From the NCBI GenBank assembly GCA_964605235.1, contig CAZSBB010000001.1:124001-188000 (forward strand): a DNA stretch of 64,000 bases. Reading direction: 5' to 3'. Shown one piece after another: positions 1-8,539 of the stretch. Position 1 is the first letter of the stretch, and every line of letters begins with the position of its first letter. The stretch comes from CAZSBB01 sp964605235 (GTDB taxonomy: Bacteria > Planctomycetota > Phycisphaerae > Phycisphaerales > Phycisphaeraceae). The position numbers and the translations under genes are program-made. The notes beneath the pieces were generated by a model. That model was not told the DNA's origin. It did no database searches and saw only the letters and a program-made list of their open reading frames with translations.

Positions 1-686
1 ATCACCATGCGGTCGGCAATGGTGAACGCCGAGTCCATCTCATGGGTGACGACGACGCTGGTGACCCCCAGCAGCTTGGAGTTTTTCAGGATGAGCTGAT
101 CGATCTCCGCGCTGGTGACGGGGTCGAGTCCCGCCGAGGGTTCGTCGTAGAAGAGGATTTTGGGATCGAGCGCCATCGCCCGCGCCATGCCGGCCCGCTT
201 TTTCATCCCGCCGGAGATTTCCGAGGGATACTTGGCGAAGTGCTCGCGCAGGCCGACTTGTTCGAGTTTGATCTTGACGATGATGTCGATGACGCTCTGG
301 TCCATGTCGGTGTGCTCGATGAGCGGCAGGGCGACATTTTCCTGGAGGGTCATGGAATTGAAGAGCGCGCCGGACTGGAACAGGATGCCGATTTTTTTGC
401 GGACCTGATTGAGCTGGTCCTCGCTCATGCCGGTGATGGTGGAGCCGAGCAGTTCGATGCTGCCCGAGTCCGGGGTGAGCGAGCCGATGATGTGGCGCAG
501 CAGTGTGCTTTTGCCGCAGCCCGAGCCGCCCATGATGACCAGGACTTCGCCTTCGTAGACGTCAAAGGTGATGCCATCGAGCACCGCGCGCGGGCCGCCG
601 AAGGTCTGTACGAGATGGCGCACGCGGATGGTGCAGGGGCGCTGCTCGGGGGCGGCGGCGGGCGGATTGTCGGAAGCGGGGTCCAT
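1..686 (-). CDS. mlaF: MlaF/Ttg2A-type ABC transporter ATPase (3' end cut by window edge)
   Basis: This is the cytoplasmic ATPase of an Mla-like ABC system that moves phospholipids between inner and outer membrane. Only 228 residues are inside the window and no stop codon is reached; family members have about 250-270. Walker A GGSGCGKST lies at residues 53-61, the signature ISGGM at 157-161, Walker B ILFYDEP at 177-183 and the H-loop TH at 214-215. The signature SGGMKKR and the phrase DEPSAGLDPVTS are typical of MlaF. The start is the ATG at 684-686; a short charged and proline-rich leader precedes the ATPase fold. The permease (MlaE) and MlaD partners would be expected beyond the left edge. 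It is divergent from the exporter gene at 893, with a 29-bp inverted repeat between them. The family call is strong, the exact substrate inferred. Confidence 0.88.
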   Translation of the reverse strand, partial: MDPASDNPPAAAPEQRPCTIRVRHLVQTFGGPRAVLDGITFDVYEGEVLVIMGGSGCGKSTLLRHIIGSLTPDSGSIELLGSTITGMSEDQLNQVRKKIGILFQSGALFNSMTLQENVALPLIEHTDMDQSVIDIIVKIKLEQVGLREHFAKYPSEISGGMKKRAGMARAMALDPKILFYDEPSAGLDPVTSAEIDQLILKNSKLLGVTSVVVTHEMDSAFTIADRMV

Positions 687-736
687 GAAGCTGCACCGGG
701 GTCCGGGAGTGTGGTCGCATGATAGCAGGAAGCATT

Positions 737-856
737 GAACGAGCCGGAAGCGTCAGCGCCCGGGCCGGGCGTTTGGCATCCAAAGACGAGGCCTGTTGGC
801 ACTGCTGCTCTGGCGTCCATGCACCCAGCCCGGGCGCTGACGCTTCCGGCTCGTTC
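737..856. repeat. 29-bp perfect inverted repeat element
   Basis: Arms at 737-765 and 828-856 are perfect reverse complements, built around the core GAGCCGGAAGCGTCAGCGCC, with a 62-base spacer. The element fills the divergent gap between mlaF and the exporter gene and reaches to within 37 bases of the exporter start. It looks like a small non-autonomous or REP-type element and could fold into a long stem in any transcript that covers it. Confidence 0.85.
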
Positions 857-892
857 ATCTCGATTGCAGGCACTGGCTACAATGCCGGGCGT

Positions 893-2845
893 ATGGATTC
901 GTCAAAGCGGCGTCTGGCTGCATTTCTCGAAGAATACCGCACTAAACCACTGGATGAAGTGGCGGTCAGCCCTCACGCCGGCGGCGGACGCGGCGCGGCG
1001 GGCGGGGGTGGACGCTTCGGCTTCCGCGCCCGGCAATATGCCGCGGCCGGGCCGCCCTCTCCGCAGCGCGGCGAGTACCTGCGCCTCTACCGCCGCTGGC
1101 TGCGCCCGTTCACCGGCACGCTGGTGATCATCTTCATCCTCGCGGTCATCGGCGATGGCTTGAGCATGCTGCCGCCGCTGGGGCTCAAGTTTGTCGTGGA
1201 CAAAGTGCTGCTGGCAGAGGCCGTCAGCACCGCCGAGCGTCTGCGCCTGCTGAACCTCGCGGGGCTGGTCATGGGTGGGCTGATCCTGCTGAGCGAGCTG
1301 ATCAAAGTCGCGCGCAGCTATCGCACCAGCGTCGCCAACGCCAAGCTCACGCGCAACCTTCGGCAGGTGTTGTTCGACCGCCTGCTGCGCCTGCCGCTGG
1401 ACCATTTACATGACCTCAAATCAGGCGGCGCGGTGGCGCGCCTGAGTGGTGATGTCGATCAGACTGCCGGTCTGGTGCACACCGCGATCATTTCGCCGGG
1501 GGTCGCGGGGCTGCGCTTTGTGATGGCGCTGGGCTTCCTGTTTTACCTGAGCTGGGAACTGGCGCTGACGTGTGTGATCGTGGTGCCGGGGATTGTGGCG
1601 CTCAATGCGTGGTGGCTGCGGCGGCTGCGGCCGATCTATCGCTCGGCGGGACAGGACCATCAGGCCGCCAACGCCCGGGCGACGGAAACCTTCGGCGGCA
1701 TCCGCATCGTGCGCGCGTTCGGCCGGGAGTCGCGCGAGCAACGCGATTTCTTCCTCTCCCGGCACAGCGAGCTGCGCAAAAGCATTCTCGCCCGCATGAA
1801 CCAACTGGGCATCCAGGCGATCTGGGAAACCATGATGCCCGGCGTCGCCCTGCTGATCCTCTGGCTGGGCGGCTACCTCATCCTGCGCGGCCAGAAAATC
1901 ACCGTCGGCAGCCTGTTCGCCTATCAATGGTACGCCTCGCTGATTCTGCATCCCGTGTGGGTGATGGTGAACTCGCTGAGCGAAACGCAACGCGCTTTGG
2001 CGGCGATGGAACGCGTGTTCGAAATCGTGCAGCGGCCCATCGAAATGCCCGACCGCCCCGACGCCCGGCTCGCGCCGCGCGACATTCAGGAAATCCGCTT
2101 TGAGAATGTCAGCTTCGCCTACCCCCAGGGTCAGCCGGTGCTGCATGAGGTGAACCTCACCACGGCCGGCGGCAAGGTGATCGCGCTGGTGGGGCCCAGC
2201 GGCGCCGGCAAAACGACGCTGGTGAATCTGGTGGCGCGGTTCCACGATCCCACCGCCGGGCGGATTCTGCTCAACGGGGTGGACCTGCGCGACCTGCGGC
2301 TGCGCAGCTTCCGCCGCCTGCTGGGCGTGGTGGAACAGGAGGTGTTCCTGTTCGACGGCACGGTGCGCGAGAACATCGCCTACGGCCGGCGCGGCGCCAG
2401 CGAAGCCGAGATCATCACCGCCGCCGAGCAAGCCAATGCCGACAGCTTCATCCGCCAGTTCCCCAACGGCTACGACACCGTCATCGGCGAGCGGGGCGTC
2501 AAGCTCTCGGGTGGACAACGCCAGCGTCTGAGCATCGCCCGCGCGATCCTCGCCGACCCGGCGATCCTCATTCTCGACGAAGCCACCAGCAATCTCGACA
2601 GCGAAAGCGAACAGCTCATCCAGCAGGCGCTCGAACAACTGCTCGCCAACCGCACCACGTTCGTGATCGCCCATCGGCTGAGCACGGTGACGCATGCGGA
2701 TCAGATCATCGTGCTCGAACAGGGCCGAGTGGTGGAACAAGGACGCCACACGGAACTGCTGGCGCGCGGGGGACGCTACCACGCCATGGTGCAGCGGCAG
2801 CGCGACAGCCTGGAAGAACTCGATACCGCGCTGCGCTGGGAGTAG
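893..2845 (+). CDS. MsbA-type ABC exporter (fused permease and ATPase)
   Basis: This is an inner-membrane homodimeric ABC exporter of 650 residues with one transmembrane domain and one nucleotide-binding domain, as in MsbA and other lipid or multidrug exporters. The first 60 residues are polar and Gly-rich; hydrophobic helices follow from about residue 72 to 410. Walker A GPSGAGKTT sits near 434-442, the signature LSGGQRQR near 538 and Walker B ILILDEATS near 558. An open frame extends upstream to 719, but that part runs through the inverted repeat, so I prefer the ATG at 893. MsbA (lipid A flippase) is a reasonable guess given the outer-membrane genes in this window, but the sequence does not fix the substrate. 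Confidence 0.85.
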   Translation: MDSSKRRLAAFLEEYRTKPLDEVAVSPHAGGGRGAAGGGGRFGFRARQYAAAGPPSPQRGEYLRLYRRWLRPFTGTLVIIFILAVIGDGLSMLPPLGLKFVVDKVLLAEAVSTAERLRLLNLAGLVMGGLILLSELIKVARSYRTSVANAKLTRNLRQVLFDRLLRLPLDHLHDLKSGGAVARLSGDVDQTAGLVHTAIISPGVAGLRFVMALGFLFYLSWELALTCVIVVPGIVALNAWWLRRLRPIYRSAGQDHQAANARATETFGGIRIVRAFGRESREQRDFFLSRHSELRKSILARMNQLGIQAIWETMMPGVALLILWLGGYLILRGQKITVGSLFAYQWYASLILHPVWVMVNSLSETQRALAAMERVFEIVQRPIEMPDRPDARLAPRDIQEIRFENVSFAYPQGQPVLHEVNLTTAGGKVIALVGPSGAGKTTLVNLVARFHDPTAGRILLNGVDLRDLRLRSFRRLLGVVEQEVFLFDGTVRENIAYGRRGASEAEIITAAEQANADSFIRQFPNGYDTVIGERGVKLSGGQRQRLSIARAILADPAILILDEATSNLDSESEQLIQQALEQLLANRTTFVIAHRLSTVTHADQIIVLEQGRVVEQGRHTELLARGGRYHAMVQRQRDSLEELDTALRWE

Positions 2846-2879
2846 CGGAAGAACCACCCCGCGCGAAGATAGCTGTCTG

Positions 2880-2948
2880 GTAGGTCCGGGCTGGCCCGGA
2901 CAGGGAATGACGCTTGGGGTGCTCGTGTCCGGGCCAGCCCGGACCTAC
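2880..2948. repeat. GGTCCGGGC double-hairpin repeat, copy 1
   Basis: Two 23-base arms (2880-2902 and 2926-2948) are exact reverse complements. Each arm is also nearly self-complementary (GTCCGGGC-TG-GCCCGGAC), so the element can form either two small hairpins or one long one. It lies between the convergent exporter and transglutaminase-like genes, where it could act as a bidirectional transcript end. A related copy is at 23257-23322 and a broken one at 25104-25118. Confidence 0.8.
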
Positions 2949-2971
2949 TGGGCTGCGCCACTGCGTTATGC

Positions 2972-4336
2972 TTAACCCAACCCCAGCGCCGGCGGCATTC
3001 CCTCCAGCACCGCCGGCGCACAGGGCAGGTAATACAGACTGTCCGCGCAGTGATGCAGCTCGATCCAGTTGAGCCCCCCCGGCTGCAATTCCGCACGAGG
3101 CAACACAACCGTCAAGCTCAGCGGCTGCACCTGCTGATCCACCGGCGGCCAGGCAGTCAGCTCCGCCAGCGCGTGGGCGTGTCCATTGACGACCAACTTC
3201 AGATCACGCCCGGCGGCGGCGGAAAAGTTGCTGACGTTGCTGTTGGCGAGCGTCAGCGTCAGCTCCACGGCGTTGATGCCCGTCAAGTCATCAAGCTGAA
3301 AGCTGTGCCGCACCGCCTGGCCGGGTTGGAAGGGATGGAACAGGTAATCGCGCCGTGCGGGGTGCTGCTCAGGCAGGCCGGGGGCGGCATGCAGCCGACG
3401 CTCCTGCGCCTGCGGTTGCAAGCTGGTGTGCGCCATCGGCCAGTAGAACCCGTAGGCGTAGCGCACCAGCGGCAGTCGACAGCCTTCGTCGGCTTTGCAG
3501 GGCAGGCGGTCTTCCTCGGGGTACAGCGCAGCAGCGCACTGCATCGACCAGCGCAGGGTCAGCGGGCTTTCCCAGCGTCCATTGTGAAAATGGAACTGCG
3601 GGTTGGGACGCTTGAACAAGCCGGCGCGGTACTTGTCGTTCATCTCGACGCCGAAGTCGCCCGTCGGGTTGATGTAGCTGCGCAGGTAGGACGTGTTGAA
3701 GAACGCGCCCAGCCCCGGCCCATGTCGGCCGGAGTTTTCGATGTGATGCCACTGCCCGTCGAGCAACACTTCCGCCACGATATGCCCGGTGCAGCCGATG
3801 GCGCGGGTGGTCAGCCCGGAAAGGTCGCCCAGGATGTTGAAAGCTTTGGCGCAGCCGTTGCACCAGCTCTGGTAGAAGATGGCGTCAAAGCCGTTGTCCA
3901 GGTTGCGCGGGTTTTCGGGGAAGGCGGGGCATGGCTCACGATGCTGGAAGTGCTCGTAGAGGAACCACTCCGCCAGCGCCCGCGCGACGGCGGCTGGGGC
4001 GGCGTCGGGGGCGACGTGCATTTCGCGCAGGATGCGTCGCCGTTCCACTTCCGCGCGGTCCCAGGCTTCCTGTTGCTCGTTGACGCTGCCGCCGAGCACG
4101 CGCGGGGTCGCGGCCGTGCTGTGGGGGTAGCTCAGGGAAAATCGGCGATCGACATGGCGATTCCAGAACAGGCCGCGGCGGTCGGAGCACGCGGGGTCGG
4201 GATGCGCCAGCCACTGGTCGGGCTGGTCGTACACGGCGGTGATGTCCCACGCCGGCACACAGCGGTAGCGTCCTGCCGTGGCGGGGCAGTTGCCGCGACC
4301 GTCCAGTTCCAGATCAACCCAGGTGGGTTCAGGCAT
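2972..4336 (-). CDS. Transglutaminase-like protein with C-terminal accessory domain
   Basis: The 454-residue product carries a transglutaminase/cysteine-protease-like core at about residues 110-205. Visible are SWCNGCAKAF with the probable nucleophile C162, a histidine at 185 in CTGHIVAEV, and E200-N201 in the position of the usual aspartate (WHHIENS). The C-terminal 150 residues look like a beta-rich carbohydrate- or protein-binding domain. No signal peptide is visible from the chosen start. I chose the ATG at 4334-4336: the open frame continues upstream to 4489, but that part is translated from a palindromic repeat and is not protein-like. Planctomycetes often carry such proteins beside glycan-degrading enzymes, as here. 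The substrate is unknown. Confidence 0.65.
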   Translation of the reverse strand: MPEPTWVDLELDGRGNCPATAGRYRCVPAWDITAVYDQPDQWLAHPDPACSDRRGLFWNRHVDRRFSLSYPHSTAATPRVLGGSVNEQQEAWDRAEVERRRILREMHVAPDAAPAAVARALAEWFLYEHFQHREPCPAFPENPRNLDNGFDAIFYQSWCNGCAKAFNILGDLSGLTTRAIGCTGHIVAEVLLDGQWHHIENSGRHGPGLGAFFNTSYLRSYINPTGDFGVEMNDKYRAGLFKRPNPQFHFHNGRWESPLTLRWSMQCAAALYPEEDRLPCKADEGCRLPLVRYAYGFYWPMAHTSLQPQAQERRLHAAPGLPEQHPARRDYLFHPFQPGQAVRHSFQLDDLTGINAVELTLTLANSNVSNFSAAAGRDLKLVVNGHAHALAELTAWPPVDQQVQPLSLTVVLPRAELQPGGLNWIELHHCADSLYYLPCAPAVLEGMPPALGLG

Positions 4337-4424
4337 GCCGATGGTTCCGTTTCTGCCGGGGATGTACGAATCGACGACATGATAGCAACCCCGCTCAGGG
4401 CGCCGCAGCGGTCGGCAGGAGGAG

Positions 4425-4487
4425 GGCGAAGAAAGGGGATAAGTACATTTATTTAGCAAAAAAATGTACTTATCCCCTTTCTTCGCC
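4425..4487. repeat. GGGGATAAGTACA palindrome, copy 1
   Basis: Perfect 25-base arms at 4425-4449 and 4463-4487 around the core AAGGGGATAAGTACATT, with a 13-base A/T-rich spacer. A partial tandem copy of the outer end (CCCCTTTCTTCGCC) follows directly. It lies 90 bases upstream of the transglutaminase-like start. Two further copies are at 25122-25180 and 50404-50469. Confidence 0.9.
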
Positions 4488-4590
4488 ACCCCTTTCTTCG
4501 CCAGCCCGAATCATTGAACCTGCCCCCTCCCACCGGGCGGGTTTCTCGCTATGCTGTGCGGCTCGACCCATCGCCCCAGGAGTTGATCGG

Positions 4591-5643
4591 ATGAGCCTGC
4601 AATCGACGCAGAATCTCAATGTCGCCGGCACCACCCCGCTGATCATTCCCAGCGCGCTGGAACGTGAACTGCCCATGACCACCGCCAGCCACGCCACCGT
4701 GGTGGAGAGTCGGCAGGTCGTCAAAGCGATCCTCAAAGGCGAAGACCCGCGCCTGCTGGTGGTGGTCGGCCCGTGCTCGATTCATGATGTCACCTCCGCC
4801 ACCGAATACGCCCAACGTCTGGCCGAGCTCCGCCGCAAGGTGCTCGACCAGTGCTACATCGTCATGCGCGTCTACTTTGAAAAGCCCCGCACCACCGTCG
4901 GCTGGAAGGGCCTGATCAATGACCCGCACCTCGACGGCAGCTTCGACATGAACACCGGGCTGCGCCTGGCGCGCAAGCTGCTGCTGGACATCACCGCCCT
5001 GGGCCTGCCCGCCGGCACCGAACTGCTCGACCCCATCACCCCGCAGTACATCGACGACCTGGTCAGTTGGACCGCCATCGGCGCCCGCACCACCGAGTCG
5101 CAGACCCATCGGCAAATGGCGTCGGGCCTGTCCATGCCCGTGGGCTACAAGAACAGCACCGAAGGCAATCTGCAGGTCGCCATCGACGCCATGGAAGCGG
5201 CGCGCCATCCGCACCATTTTCTGGGCATCGACGAGCACGGCCGAACCTGCATCGTCGCCACCAAAGGCAACCCGTGGGGCCATGTCATCCTGCGCGGCGG
5301 AAACAATCGCCCCAACTACGATCCGCAGAACGTCCAGGAAGCGGCGCGCCAGCTCGCCAGCGCCGGACTCGATCCCTATGTCATGATCGACTGCTCGCAC
5401 GCCAACAGCGGCAAGAAGCATGAGCGCCAGGAGATCGTCTGGTCCAGCCTGATCGACCAACGCCGCGCCGGCCAAAGCGCCATCGTCGGCGCCATGCTCG
5501 AAAGCCATCTGCACGAAGGCAGCCAGAAACTCACCGCCGACCGCAGCCAACTCAAACCCGGCGTCTCCATCACCGACGCCTGCATCGGCTGGGACAAAAC
5601 CGAACAACTGCTGACCGACGCGCACCGAACGCTGGGCGCGTGA
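4591..5643 (+). CDS. aroG: 3-deoxy-7-phosphoheptulonate (DAHP) synthase, class I
   Basis: This enzyme condenses phosphoenolpyruvate and erythrose 4-phosphate, the first step of the shikimate pathway to aromatic amino acids and chorismate. The 350-residue length matches the E. coli AroF/G/H type. Recognisable stretches are VVVGPCSIHD, MRVYFEKPRTT-GWKG, RGG-NRPNYD and DCSHANSGK, which carry the metal- and substrate-binding residues. CAGGAG lies 8 bases before the ATG, so the start is well supported. It is a stand-alone gene. It supplies the pathway that would feed the chorismate-lyase-like protein at 27943. Which feedback isozyme type it is cannot be read from the sequence. Confidence 0.95.
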   Translation: MSLQSTQNLNVAGTTPLIIPSALERELPMTTASHATVVESRQVVKAILKGEDPRLLVVVGPCSIHDVTSATEYAQRLAELRRKVLDQCYIVMRVYFEKPRTTVGWKGLINDPHLDGSFDMNTGLRLARKLLLDITALGLPAGTELLDPITPQYIDDLVSWTAIGARTTESQTHRQMASGLSMPVGYKNSTEGNLQVAIDAMEAARHPHHFLGIDEHGRTCIVATKGNPWGHVILRGGNNRPNYDPQNVQEAARQLASAGLDPYVMIDCSHANSGKKHERQEIVWSSLIDQRRAGQSAIVGAMLESHLHEGSQKLTADRSQLKPGVSITDACIGWDKTEQLLTDAHRTLGA

Positions 5644-5704
5644 GCCGGAGCACAGACAGCAGGAGGCGGGCAGGCAAGGGGCGATCCGGGGGATGGGTGC
5701 TGTG

Positions 5705-5998
5705 TTCGACGCCGACAGGGGTCATGGGCAGTAGCCACGGGTGGAGCGCAGCGAAACCCGTGGTTGACGAGCGCACTTGATTCCCTTCCGTCCTGGCGGG
5801 ACGGCGGATACTTCCTTCACGCCTGCCGGGGTGAGAATTCGCACCAGCGCATTTTCCCACGAGTTCCGCTGCGCTCCACTCGTGGCTACGTGCCTGCGCC
5901 CCCTTCAGGGGCGAATACCATGCACTGCAGACAGGGGGGGGCAACAGCAAGCCCTGACGCGCGGTGATCCTTCCGCACGGGTTGATCATCCAGATGCG
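5705..5998. repeat. 294-bp interspersed element, copy 1
   Basis: This non-coding stretch is closely repeated at 38385-38676. It contains several hairpins: CCACGGGTGG...AAACCCGTGG near 5733-5762, CCACGAGTTCCG...CTCGTGG near 5857-5886 (an inverted near-copy of the first), CCGTCC/GGACGG and GCCCC/GGGGC. Short open frames cross it in several phases but none has a ribosome binding site, and the same translations appear in the second copy, so they are repeat artefacts. It fills most of the 445-base gap between aroG and the GH78 gene; the remaining 90 bases next to 6089 are the only candidate promoter region for that gene. Confidence 0.85.
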
Positions 5999-6088
5999 TT
6001 TGCCCGCGCCCACGGCTGCAATCCGAGCCATTCTGCTTTATGATGCAAAAGTAGATGTTAATTTAACAACTAAATTGGACCCCTATCC

Positions 6089-8434
6089 ATGACGACTGCC
6101 GCACCGCTTTCCATCGCTCCTACGTTTGATCTGTCCTCCGGCGCCATCTGGGCGGTCGCCGATCCGCAGCCGGACAGCTACGCCGCTTTTCGCGCAGCCT
6201 TCGCGCTGGACGCCCCGGCGACGGTGACGCTCCACGTGCTGGGCGCCGCGTGGTATCAGGGATATTGCGATCAGCGTTGGATGGTTGAAGGGCCGGATCG
6301 GTTTCCGCTCAATCGGCCGGAGTATCAGACGGTGACGCTCCAGCTCGCCGGCGGGGCGCATGAGCTGGCGTTTTTTGTTCATCATGCGGGAGTCAGCACA
6401 CGCATGCTGTTGGATCAGCCGCCGTTCCTGTGGTGCCGGGCGTGGCGGGGCGGGGAGGAGATCGACTTGCCGTGGCGTGCGGCGGCGCTGACGGGTTACG
6501 CCAGCCAGGTGCGCCGGATCAATCCGCAACTGGCGTGGGTGGAATGGGCGGACACCCGCCAGCCCACGGCAACGGACCTGGTGGTGCTGAGCGCTCCGGG
6601 GATGACATGGACTGATCCGGTTCCCGCGCCGGTGACGCTGCCGCCGGCTGGCCCCTCGACGCTGCGCGTGATCGCGCCCACGCTGCATGAGCTGGCGCCG
6701 ATCGCCCAGGGACCGCTGGCGACGCCGTTTGGTTATGAGCGCGACGATCCGTCCTGGCGGTTTTTCGCAGCGGATCGGCGCTGCGTGGACTGCTGGCCGG
6801 AGGGACGCTGGTGGCGTTTCGACCTGGGACGCGTGCGGCTGGGGCGGGCGTCGATCACGCTCGACGCGCCGGCAGGCACGGTGGTCGAGTTCGCCTACGC
6901 CGAGGCGCTGCAAGCCGGCGTGGTGTCGCCGTGCATCAACTGGTCGGCGGGTACGTCGTGCAATCTGGACCATTACGTGGCGCGCGGGGGCGTGCAGACC
7001 TTCACTCCACTGACGCCGCGCGGCGGGCGGTATGTCGAAGTGCACGCCACCCCGCCCTTCCGCCAGCGCCAGGCGGAATTGCGCAGCGCCCGCTGCCTGG
7101 AGCGCGTGTACTACCCGCCCACGCAAGCGACGTTCCGCTGCGAAGACGACCGGCTTAACCGCATCTGGGAAGTCGGCGTCGCCACCTATCGCGGCTGTGC
7201 CGAGGACGCGCTGGTCGACAACCCCACGCGCGAGCGCGGGCAATGGATGGGCGATGTGGCGACGGTGGGCATGGCCATCGGCGCCGTCGCCTACCACGAC
7301 CTGGACCTGATCCGGCGCGGCCTGCTCCATGCTGCGTTGTGCGCCCGGGAAGACGGCCTGGTCGCAGGCTTGTGCCCCGGCGGCAGCACGCATCCGGTCA
7401 GCTATGCCTTGCAGTGGATCACCGCCATGCTGCACTACCACCGCCTGACCGGCGACGCTTCACTGCTGCACGAACTGCACGATGCCGCCGAGCGCAACCT
7501 CACGGCGGTGGACGCCGGCTACGCTCCCGCACCCGCGGACGTCACCGATCAATCAGCGCTGCTCGCCAGCGGTCTGGGGAAACTCAAATCCTGGACTTTC
7601 ATCGACTGGGGTTATGACCACGCATTGGGGCATGCGGCGTATGAGCTGCATTACCTGGAAGCGGTCGAGTCGATGATCCATTGGTGCGCCTTGCTGCACC
7701 GCGAGGCAACGCCACACCAACGCCGCGCTGACGAACTGCGGGCATTCCTGCGCCGGAAGCTCGAGGCGATTCTGGCGGTGCATGGGTGGGACGGCTGCGC
7801 GCTGCAGGACCTGGTGCTGGCGGCGCGGCTGGGCTTTTTCACCGGTGACAAGCTGACAGCGGTGCTGGATCAGGTGGAGCGTCACTATGCCGCGTGCTAT
7901 CCCAATGACCGCACGGCCCCGCGCGCCCACACCCCGACGCTGGAATACCGGGGCCTGATCACGCCCTACTTCGCGCACTACAGCTTCCCGGAAATGCTGC
8001 GGCACGGGCGCGCGGATTTTGTGCTCGAACAAACCCGCCGTTGCTGGGGTTGGATGCTGGAGTGCGGGGTGACGACCTGGATGGAAGTGTTTGAGCCGCG
8101 CTGGACGCACTGCCACCAGTGGGCGGGTTGTCCGACCTGGCAGCTCTCGCGCTATGGCTCGGGCTTGTGGGCGCGCTATGACCTGGCGCCGCACCATTTT
8201 GAGCTGACGGTGCCGTGTCTGCCGCTGCAGCAGGTGGAAGTGAATCTGCCGATCTTCGGCCAGCCCGGCAAGTTCGTGCGCGTGCGATGGGACCGCCAGG
8301 GCGAACAGTTGGCGTACCGCATCACCAGCGATCATCCCCTCACGCTGGCGCTGACGGGAGCTGATCCGCGAACGCTCGCGCTCAGCGCGGGGCAAGCCGA
8401 AACGCTCAGCGCCAAGGCGGGACGCTGGTTGTAA
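6089..8434 (+). CDS. Alpha-L-rhamnosidase-like glycoside hydrolase (GH78 family)
   Basis: The 781-residue protein has the GH78 architecture: beta-sandwich domains in the first ~340 residues, a six-hairpin (alpha/alpha)6 catalytic domain at about 345-690 and a C-terminal beta domain. The hallmark is VDNPTRERGQWMGD near residues 371-385, matching the D-x-P-x-R-E-R-x-x-W-x-G-D motif that carries acidic catalytic residues. It would release alpha-L-rhamnose from plant or algal glycans. No signal peptide is visible, so it may act in the cytoplasm on imported oligosaccharides. The start follows an A/T-rich leader (TTTAACAACTAAATT). The glycan-active genes at 2972 and 8540 are close but not clearly co-transcribed. 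Confidence 0.82.
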   Translation: MTTAAPLSIAPTFDLSSGAIWAVADPQPDSYAAFRAAFALDAPATVTLHVLGAAWYQGYCDQRWMVEGPDRFPLNRPEYQTVTLQLAGGAHELAFFVHHAGVSTRMLLDQPPFLWCRAWRGGEEIDLPWRAAALTGYASQVRRINPQLAWVEWADTRQPTATDLVVLSAPGMTWTDPVPAPVTLPPAGPSTLRVIAPTLHELAPIAQGPLATPFGYERDDPSWRFFAADRRCVDCWPEGRWWRFDLGRVRLGRASITLDAPAGTVVEFAYAEALQAGVVSPCINWSAGTSCNLDHYVARGGVQTFTPLTPRGGRYVEVHATPPFRQRQAELRSARCLERVYYPPTQATFRCEDDRLNRIWEVGVATYRGCAEDALVDNPTRERGQWMGDVATVGMAIGAVAYHDLDLIRRGLLHAALCAREDGLVAGLCPGGSTHPVSYALQWITAMLHYHRLTGDASLLHELHDAAERNLTAVDAGYAPAPADVTDQSALLASGLGKLKSWTFIDWGYDHALGHAAYELHYLEAVESMIHWCALLHREATPHQRRADELRAFLRRKLEAILAVHGWDGCALQDLVLAARLGFFTGDKLTAVLDQVERHYAACYPNDRTAPRAHTPTLEYRGLITPYFAHYSFPEMLRHGRADFVLEQTRRCWGWMLECGVTTWMEVFEPRWTHCHQWAGCPTWQLSRYGSGLWARYDLAPHHFELTVPCLPLQQVEVNLPIFGQPGKFVRVRWDRQGEQLAYRITSDHPLTLALTGADPRTLALSAGQAETLSAKAGRWL

Positions 8435-8539
8435 GCGCGCTGGCCGATTGCTGTCCCCACGCGGCAACTGGCATCGCCACGCGATTCACTGCATGATGGC
8501 CGACCGCGAGGCGCTTCGCCTTGCTCACGGGAGTCGACC

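Noticed and set aside
4337..4489. N-terminal extension of the transglutaminase-like protein (and likewise 50326-50427 for the GT2 fusion)
   Set aside because: The extra residues are translations of the GGGGATAAGTACA palindrome (KKGDKY-type peptide) and are not conserved protein sequence.
5764..6043. Short open frames of 60-90 residues inside the 294-bp element (also 38444-38663)
   Set aside because: The same peptides appear in both copies in several frames, without ribosome sites; they reflect the repeated DNA.
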